The position numbers and the translations under genes are program-made. The notes below the pieces were generated by a model. The model worked only from the letters and a program-made list of their open reading frames with translations, was not told where the DNA came from and made no database searches. From contig BFEA01000167.1 in assembly GCA_003427395.1 (NCBI GenBank), positions 961,918-983,902 on the forward strand: a stretch of 21,985 nucleotides of DNA, read 5' to 3'. Positions 18,039 through 21,985 of the stretch are shown here, piece by piece; the stretch's first letter is position 1; each line of letters starts with the position of its first letter. Source of the DNA: Chara braunii (taxonomy: Eukaryota > Streptophyta > Charophyceae > Charales > Characeae).

Positions 18039-18155
18039 GTCGTCATAGAGAACTGCCCGGTGAACCGCAGGTCGGCAGAGAGGGAGAACAGGACAACAAA
18101 CGAGGGGCCCTGATGGACTTCCATCGGAGTGTCACCGATTCCTCAGGAGGCTCCG
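18039..18155 (+). repeat. RING-leader repeat, copy 1 (forward)
   Basis: The repeat reads GAACTGCCCGGTGAACCGCA, then GCAGAGAGGGAGAA, GGACAACAAACGAG, a GGGC-type segment, CGGAGTGTCACCGATTC and CTCAGGAGGCT. It supplies the ATG and about the first 14 codons of the RING gene. Related copies occur at 18871-18985 and 20051-20155 (forward) and at 20177-20253, 20273-20345, 20358-20516 and 20617-20725 (inverted). Confidence 0.85.
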
Positions 18156-18430
18156 AGGCTACACATCCCTATCACCCAGATATTTGTTGTCCCTTTTGTG
18201 CTCAAGGACGCTATCAGGATTGCATGATGCCGCACTGTGATGAACGTCGTGCTGTTTTTGTGACATGTGGGCAGCATGTCCTTTGTCAGGACTGTTTTGA
18301 TTGGATGGTCCGTGCTAGCCGTCCTGCTGAATTCTGTGCTGAAGTAGCTCTCCTTGGGTATCCTTGTGAACATCCACGTCATCCTCAGCGTGCCTGTCCT
18401 ATCTGCCGGGGTGGGGGCTCCTCTTCCTAA
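18113..18430 (+). CDS. Small C3HC4 RING-finger protein, 105 aa
   Basis: Intronless ORF from ATG 18113 to TAA 18428-18430. It has a complete C3HC4 pattern: C26xxC29, 22 residues, C52xxH55xxC58xxC61, 33 residues, C95xxC98 (CPFC, CGQHVLCQDC, CPIC), all within RING spacing limits. RING domains bind two zincs and usually recruit E2 enzymes for ubiquitin transfer; E3 activity here is inference. Extra Cys/His (C37, H41, C42, C75, C85, H87, H90) lie in the two loops. There is no membrane segment. The N-terminus (MDFHRSVTDSSGGS) is encoded by the local repeat. The frame is open upstream to 18014 without another ATG, so a spliced upstream exon is possible. Its 3' part is duplicated at 19490. Confidence 0.72.
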   Translation: MDFHRSVTDSSGGSEATHPYHPDICCPFCAQGRYQDCMMPHCDERRAVFVTCGQHVLCQDCFDWMVRASRPAEFCAEVALLGYPCEHPRHPQRACPICRGGGSSS

Positions 18431-18870
18431 CTGGTCAATAGAATCAAGCGATCAGGAGCAACACTAATTGTCGGACATATAAAAGCAAGAAAGAAAAGAA
18501 GTACAAATTTCTGGAGAAAAGAAAAAAGAAAACAAGAAAAAAGAAAAAAAGAAAAAAAATGTTGAACTTTGTAGTGACAGTGGCAATTGGTTTATCTGTG
18601 GGATGTGTCATTTGCTTTCTTCATTTGTCTTTTCTTTGACCTTTCTCTTTCTCTTGCCTCTGTGAGGTCTGGTTTCCTCCTCCTCCTTTTCTTTACCTCT
18701 TTGCCTTTTGGCTGCGTGCAAGTGGGTCCTTGTGACACACGGGATTGGGGGCAGCCAACGGGCAACCTGTCATCCACGTGGCTGGCCTTGTACGTAAGAG
18801 GTGATGAACAGGTGGGGCTTTCCTTCTTTTCCTTCGCCTTCGCACTCTGATTCACAGTGTGACAATATAT
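18350..18870 (+). repeat. RING 3' half and 3' flank, duplication copy A
   Basis: The segment matches 19490-20050 at an offset that starts at 1140 bp. The first 95 bp (18350-18444) are identical; the rest is similar with substitutions and indels (A-rich tract, 'GACAGTGGCAATTGG', 'CCTTTTGGCTGCGTGCAAGT', 'CATCCACGTGGCTGGCCTTG'). Only a short part recurs a third time at 21066-21112. Confidence 0.9.
18559..18639 (+). CDS. Possible 26-aa hydrophobic micropeptide, copy A
   Basis: ATG at 18559 opens a frame reading MLNFVVTVAIGLSVGCVICF plus HLSFL-type end and TGA (18637-18639). It is almost entirely one transmembrane-length hydrophobic segment. Copy B (19685-19765) keeps the same length and frame, with two silent and two replacement changes (S to P, H to P). 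It lies 128 bp after the RING stop, so it could be part of the RING 3'UTR. Support is weak; the frame may be open by chance. Confidence 0.2.
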   Translation: MLNFVVTVAIGLSVGCVICFLHLSFL

Positions 18871-18985
18871 ATCGTCAAACAGAACTGCTCGGTAAACCGT
18901 AGGCAGAGAGGGAGAGAAGAGGACAACAAACGAGGGGGCTATGACAGACTGTTCCGCTGGAGATTCACCGACTCATCAGGAGGCT
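18871..18985 (+). repeat. RING-leader repeat, copy 2 (forward)
   Basis: ATCGTCAAACAGAACTGCTC..., GGCAGAGAGGGAGA, GAGGACAACAAACGAG, GATTCACCGACTCATCAGGAGGCT. It keeps an open frame ending in TDSSGG like copy 1, but is followed by unrelated AT-rich sequence instead of the RING body. Confidence 0.85.
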
Positions 18986-19488
18986 GTATATACCTATATA
19001 CCGTCGAACATCTGGAGGCCGTATATTCATATATATACATGTATGCCACGTCAGGACCTTTTGTACTCAGTTGTGGACGTAATCCTGTCAGATACATCCA
19101 TGGCCGGCCATAATACTCTAGTGCGAAAGAGTTACAGCCTTTGTTACTAAGGAGTTGTTACCCGTTGACACAAGATACATCCATGGTGGGCCATAATTGC
19201 GCCCAGATACATGCAGGAAGTTTTAGTGCCAGTATTCCCTTAGGGAAAATCGCAAAATGTTACTTTAGTGCGAGAACGTTCGAGACTTTGTTACTCCAGA
19301 GTTACCTGTTGGCAGATTCTGTTTTTTTTTTGGATGGAATTTTTACGTAAGTCCCTTTTTTTATTGCTTTTTTTGGGTCTCGCTGCACTACTCTCCACTT
19401 TCTGGGAAATCGCAGAGTACGTGGAGAGTTGTCAGACTCTCCGATTTCCTGGATTTTGGGTCATCGCTGCACTAACTCTACAAACTCA
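18986..19488. other. Sequence between RING-leader copy 2 and the N; direct repeat inside
   Basis: 'GATACATCCATGG..GGCCATAAT' occurs at 19091 and 19171, each later followed by 'TAGTGCGA.A..TT', 'CTTTGTTACT' and a similar tail; the second copy carries an insertion. 19390-19455 folds back weakly (ACTCTCCAC/GTGGAGAGT). No gene. Confidence 0.45.
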
Positions 19489-19489
19489 N
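19489..19489. other. Ambiguous base N (assembly joint)
   Basis: The only N in the window. It lies exactly at the border between unrelated sequence and the duplicated RING tail, so it probably marks a gap or forced join rather than one uncertain base. Confidence 0.85.
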
Positions 19490-19570
19490 CTCCTTGGGTA
19501 TCCTTGTGAACATCCACGTCATCCTCAGCGTGCCTGTCCTATCTGCCGGGGTGGGGGCTCCTCTTCCTAA
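19490..19570 (+). pseudogene. RING gene 3' fragment, copy B
   Basis: It encodes the last 26 residues of the RING protein, including the CPIC pair and the GGGSSS end, with the same stop codon. It lacks C1-C6 of the RING, so cannot fold as one. Its 81 bp, and the next 14, are identical to the intact copy. It could be the end of a complete second gene whose 5' part is hidden in the gap at 19489. Confidence 0.75.
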
Positions 19571-20050
19571 CTGGTCAATAGAATTAAGTGATCAGGAGCA
19601 ACTCTAATTATAGGACAGATAAAAGAAAGAAAGAGAAAAAGTACAAATTTATGGAGAAAAGAAAAAAGAAAAAAAAGAAAAAATATGTTGAACTTCGTAG
19701 TGACAGTGGCAATTGGTTTACCTGTGGGGTGTGTCATTTGCTTTCTTCCTTTGTCTTTTCTTTGACCTTTCTCTTTCTCTTGCCTCAGTGAGGTCTAATT
19801 TCCTCCTTTTCTTTACCTCTTAGCCTTTTGGCTGCGTGCAAGTAGGTCCTTGTGACACACAGGGATGGGGGCAGCCAGCGCTCAACCTGTCATCCACGTG
19901 GCTGGCCTTGTACGTAAGAGGTGATGAACAGGTGGGGCCTTCCTTCCTTCCTCCTTTTCCTTTCCTTGTTTTGCTTTTTTTCGCCTTTGCGCTATGATTC
20001 ACAGTGTGACAATATATATATTTGTTGTCCTCTTATTTATTGTCACAAGA
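19571..20050 (+). repeat. RING 3' flank, duplication copy B
   Basis: Follows the same order as 18431-18870 with indels: A-rich tract, GACAGTGGCAATTGG, CTTTTGGCTGCGTGCAAGTA, CATCCACGTGGCTGGCCTTG, TGATTCACAGTGTGACAATA. Near its end it has an extra 'TTTGTTGTCCTCTTATTTAT' segment absent from copy A. Confidence 0.88.
19685..19765 (+). CDS. Possible 26-aa hydrophobic micropeptide, copy B
   Basis: Same length and frame as 18559-18639 (MLNFVVTVAIGLPVGCVICF and a short tail). The two replacement changes both create proline inside a hydrophobic helix, which argues against strong constraint. Confidence 0.15.
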   Translation: MLNFVVTVAIGLPVGCVICFLPLSFL

Positions 20051-20155
20051 GTATATCGTCAAACAGAGCTGCCCGGTCAACCACAGGCAGAGAGGGAGAA
20101 GAGGACAACAAACGAGAGGCTGTGACAAACTATTTCGTCGGAGTTTCACGACTAA
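20051..20155 (+). repeat. RING-leader repeat, copy 3 (forward)
   Basis: GTATATCGTCAAACAGAGCT, GGCAGAGAGGGAGAAGAGGA, CAACAAACGAGAGGCTGTGA, TTTCGTCGGAGTTTCACGAC. It is followed within about 20 bp by the first inverted copy, making a large imperfect hairpin. Confidence 0.85.
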
Positions 20156-20176
20156 TATTGTGTATAACAGTCTAGT

Positions 20177-20253
20177 CACAGCCGCTCGTTTATTGTTATC
20201 TTCCGTCTCTGTGCCTACCGTTCACCGGGCAGTTCACTACGACGATATATACG
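20177..20253 (-). repeat. RING-leader repeat, copy 4 (inverted, partial)
   Basis: On the minus strand: CGTCGTAGTGAACTGCCCGG, TGAACGGTAGGCACAGAGAC, then AACAATAAACGAGCGGCTGT. It lacks the part matching the RING start. Confidence 0.8.
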
Positions 20254-20272
20254 ATATGTATATATATCGGGG

Positions 20273-20345
20273 GCCGCTCGTTTATTCTTATCGTCTCTCT
20301 CTGTGCCTACGGTTCACCGAGCAGTTCTCTATGACGATATATACG
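20273..20345 (-). repeat. RING-leader repeat, copy 5 (inverted, partial)
   Basis: On the minus strand: CATAGAGAACTGCTCGGTGA, ACCGTAGGCACAGAGAGAGA, AATAAACGAGCGGC. Nearest in content to copy 4, and tandem with it. Confidence 0.8.
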
Positions 20346-20357
20346 ATTTGTATAGGG

Positions 20358-20516
20358 ATCAGCCTCCTGATGATTCGGTGAAACTCCGACGAAACAATTT
20401 GTTACAACCCCTCGATTTGTTACAGCCCCTCAGTTTGTTACAGCCCCTCGGTTGTTGTCCTCTTCTCCCTCTCTGCGTACGGTTTACTTACCGGGCAGCT
20501 CTGTTTGACTAGATAT
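20358..20516 (-). repeat. RING-leader repeat, copy 6 (inverted, expanded)
   Basis: It contains the whole repeat on the minus strand, from GAGCTGCCCGGTAAGTAAAC to CACCGAATCATCAGGAGGCT. The middle is enlarged by three short tandem copies of TTTGTTACAGCCCCTC-type sequence (plus strand, about 20398-20451). Confidence 0.85.
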
Positions 20517-20616
20517 CAGGGTATCAGTTGTGGTAGAGTGGTTGGTGCCCAACCGCAACTGGGGTGTATTATCAATTAACGGGATATCCGTTACGAGGTT
20601 CTGCAGACTATAGACT
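20517..20616. other. Spacer with inverted repeat between copies 6 and 7
   Basis: CAGTTG...GTTGGTGCCCAACCGCAACTG folds back (about 20525-20561). It contains TGGTAGAGTGG (20531-20541), which resembles a Pol III A box, but no matching B box was found at the usual distance. Confidence 0.4.
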
Positions 20617-20725
20617 GTTCAGCCTTCTGATGAGCCGATCGAACTCCGAAGAAACGGTGTGCCACAAGCCGCCATCTCGTGTCCTTTTCTCCCTTTCTGC
20701 CTACGGCTCACCGATCAGTTCTCTA
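20617..20725 (-). repeat. RING-leader repeat, copy 7 (inverted, diverged)
   Basis: On the minus strand: CATAGAGAACTGATCGGTGA, GCCGTAGGCAGAAAGGGAGA, then GATGGCGGCTTGTGG and TTCGGAGTTCGATCGGCTCA. The most diverged full-length copy. Confidence 0.75.
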
Positions 20726-21060
20726 TGGCTACATACATCATATATGTATGTATGTATGTATATCGTGGGACCAGTCATCCGGGCTTTTTTATTGTTTTGG
20801 CATCCTGGTTGGTTGTTTCCAGTTGTTCGGCCTTTTGGAACGCGGGTCAGTGCTTGCATGTGGGAATCGTCATCCGGGATTGTTTTTTATACCGGTCCTC
20901 CGGCTTCTTTTTGATTTTTTTGCAGACAAGAATGCTTGACATCCTGGCTTGTCCCGTCATTTGGCCTGTAGGCAGGGGCGGTGCTTGCATGTGGGACTTG
21001 TCATCTGGGATGTGATTTGTTGCCCCCTGTTCTGTATTATTTGGTTGTTCCCTTCCTTTT
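20726..21060 (+). repeat. TATG microsatellite and diverged direct repeats
   Basis: A TATG/TGTA run (20742-20761) precedes repeated 'GTCATC[CT]GGG[CA]TT' motifs (about 20772, 20869, 20999). It also precedes two copies of 'GTGCTTGCATGTGGGA' (about 20850 and 20979), each directly followed by a GTCATC motif. No gene was supported. Confidence 0.55.
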
Positions 21061-21112
21061 TTCTTTGCCTCTTTGCCTTTTGGCTGTGTGCAAGTGGGTC
21101 GATATGACACAC
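21061..21112 (+). repeat. Short third copy of the RING 3'-flank segment
   Basis: CTCTTTGCCTTTTGGCTGTG, then TGCAAGTGGGTC and GACACAC, matches 18697-18739 and 19818-19859, showing that the duplicated unit extended further or was copied a third time. Confidence 0.75.
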
Positions 21113-21410
21113 AAGTGGTTAACGGGGACCCCCACTTTTCGGCCCGGAGTAACCATGAATGATCCTGAAATTACGGTTTCGGGGTCGGGGCTCGGTTAAC
21201 CGGTTGTGCACAAGCGGTTAATGGTCTACCACTACGATGTTTCAAGGGGTATGCAAGCCTTGCAAAGAATTGAAAGCCAATTAACATGACTAGAAACAGA
21301 TGCATCATGCTGACAGTTTGACCTGTCAGCATGCAATCGAGAGATTGTGTTCGGGTCGGACAAGTGGTAGGGTCAGGGCACTGGGAGAAAGGCAAGGGTG
21401 AATAATGTCT
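21113..21410. other. No gene recognised; gypsy homology ends here
   Basis: An imperfect inverted repeat (ATGCTGACAGTTTGACCTGT..CAGCAT near 21308-21332) is visible. The minus-strand frame that continues the gypsy pol reading carries no integrase motifs below about 21411. Confidence 0.35.
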
Positions 21411-21985
21411 GAAATCGCCAGTTGCATCATGACACTCCCCTAAAAACAAACTACGAAGAGACTCTCTATCTGTGATACATAATCTCAAGAAACAGCAAAC
21501 CATTTACCATTGTAAATTCGTCAGAAGGTACTTTGTCTTTCGCTTCTAACCGACGAATGATCTCAAACATTACTGGATCTTGCTGGTAGGCCTCCACCAA
21601 GGATCGAGTTACATGGTTTGATATACCAAACTCAGTCACTAGTGCGCCCAGATAATCTGCCGTACACGATAGTGCGTCAGCCACTTTGTTATACTCTCCC
21701 TTGATTGGATCAAGTTGATAGTCATACACATCTATCACTTGAATCCACCTTTTGAGTGCGTCAGAGAGTACAGTCTCATGGTGAGATCTCAAGTAGAAGA
21801 ATCTACCTAGGAGATAGTGTCTCCAATGGACCAGCGCTCTGTAGAGGGCATTGAGCTCACACTCATATGTGGACTTTGCTAACTTTTGAGATGGCATCTT
21901 CTTACTCGTGTACTCGGTGGGCCTCAACGTTTTCCCCTCCTTTTGTGCAAGGACCGCGCCTATGCCATATTGGCTGGCGTCTGTG
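21411..21985 (-). pseudogene. Ty3/gypsy pol fragment: RNase H to integrase start
   Basis: Minus-strand reading enters at the window end with TDASQYGIGAVLAQKEGKTL and continues through TEYTSKK, YECELNALYRALVHWRHYLL, KGEYNKVADALS to a stop at 21466-21468. This is the RNase H domain of Ty3/gypsy polymerase, which degrades template RNA during reverse transcription. The usual TDH after the fourth strand reads SHH (H codon at 21781-21783), losing one of four acidic residues. A one-base shift near 21485-21500 leads to LCITDRESLRSLFLGECHDATG, the start of the integrase zinc-binding region. Homology stops at about 21411, so integrase and LTR are missing here. The 5' part lies outside the window. Confidence 0.88.

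Noticed and set aside
20531-20610. tRNA-derived SINE head (A-box-like TGGTAGAGTGG)
   Set aside because: No B box at a suitable distance; the stretch is explained better as an inverted repeat between repeat copies.

Overview
The window is nuclear DNA of a eukaryote, very probably a streptophyte (plant or charophyte green alga). The evidence is an L1-type LINE with a zinc-knuckle ORF1, a Ty3/gypsy pol fragment, a GT-bounded first exon of a VHS-domain gene, a Tourist-like MITE, and abundant microsatellites and minisatellites. The ORF1 type and the 3' end of the LINE suggest a charophyte such as Chara; that assignment is inference. Nothing looks prokaryotic, and no rRNA, tRNA or CRISPR array was found.

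Layout. 1-710 is a tandem satellite (units about 309 and 275 bp plus a partial third). 880-3220 is a CA/pyrimidine-rich block in which a repeat of about 115 bp recurs; it also holds two weak exon candidates. 3220-4698 is AT-rich, then holds degenerate GC-rich repeats and strong hairpins. 4699-11861 is one nearly full-length LINE: 5'UTR, ORF1, ORF2 (endonuclease, reverse transcriptase, C-terminal region), 3'UTR and poly(A), bounded by a probable 14-bp target-site duplication. It is dead: several frameshifts, three in-frame stops and an in-frame deletion in RT motif A. About 500 bp downstream lies the likely first exon of a TOM1-like (TOL/ESCRT-0 type) VHS gene (12370-12491) with a GTATGT donor. 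No later VHS exon was found, so most of the rest of the window may be a giant first intron.

That putative intron holds a (CT)43 tract, a 165-bp MITE with a TTA target duplication, several foldbacks, 'AACACCCTTA'-type and pyrimidine-rich minisatellites, a 4 x 38 bp minisatellite, and a tandem repeat of about 200 bp ending in a 57-bp-arm palindrome. From 18039 to 20725 comes a small intronless C3HC4 RING-finger gene (105 aa) inside a local repeat system: its 5' region occurs three times forward and four times inverted, and its 3' half and 3' flank are duplicated 1140 bp downstream. The window ends in a minus-strand Ty3/gypsy RNase H/integrase remnant.

Two assembly problems matter for any reader. 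A complete Nextera mate-pair junction adapter (38 bp), flanked by a 9-bp direct repeat of the Tn5 type, is embedded at 14052-14089. A single N at 19489 sits exactly where the duplicated RING tail begins. The most novel-looking biology is the RING/repeat system at 18-20.7 kb, but part of its structure may be an assembly effect.
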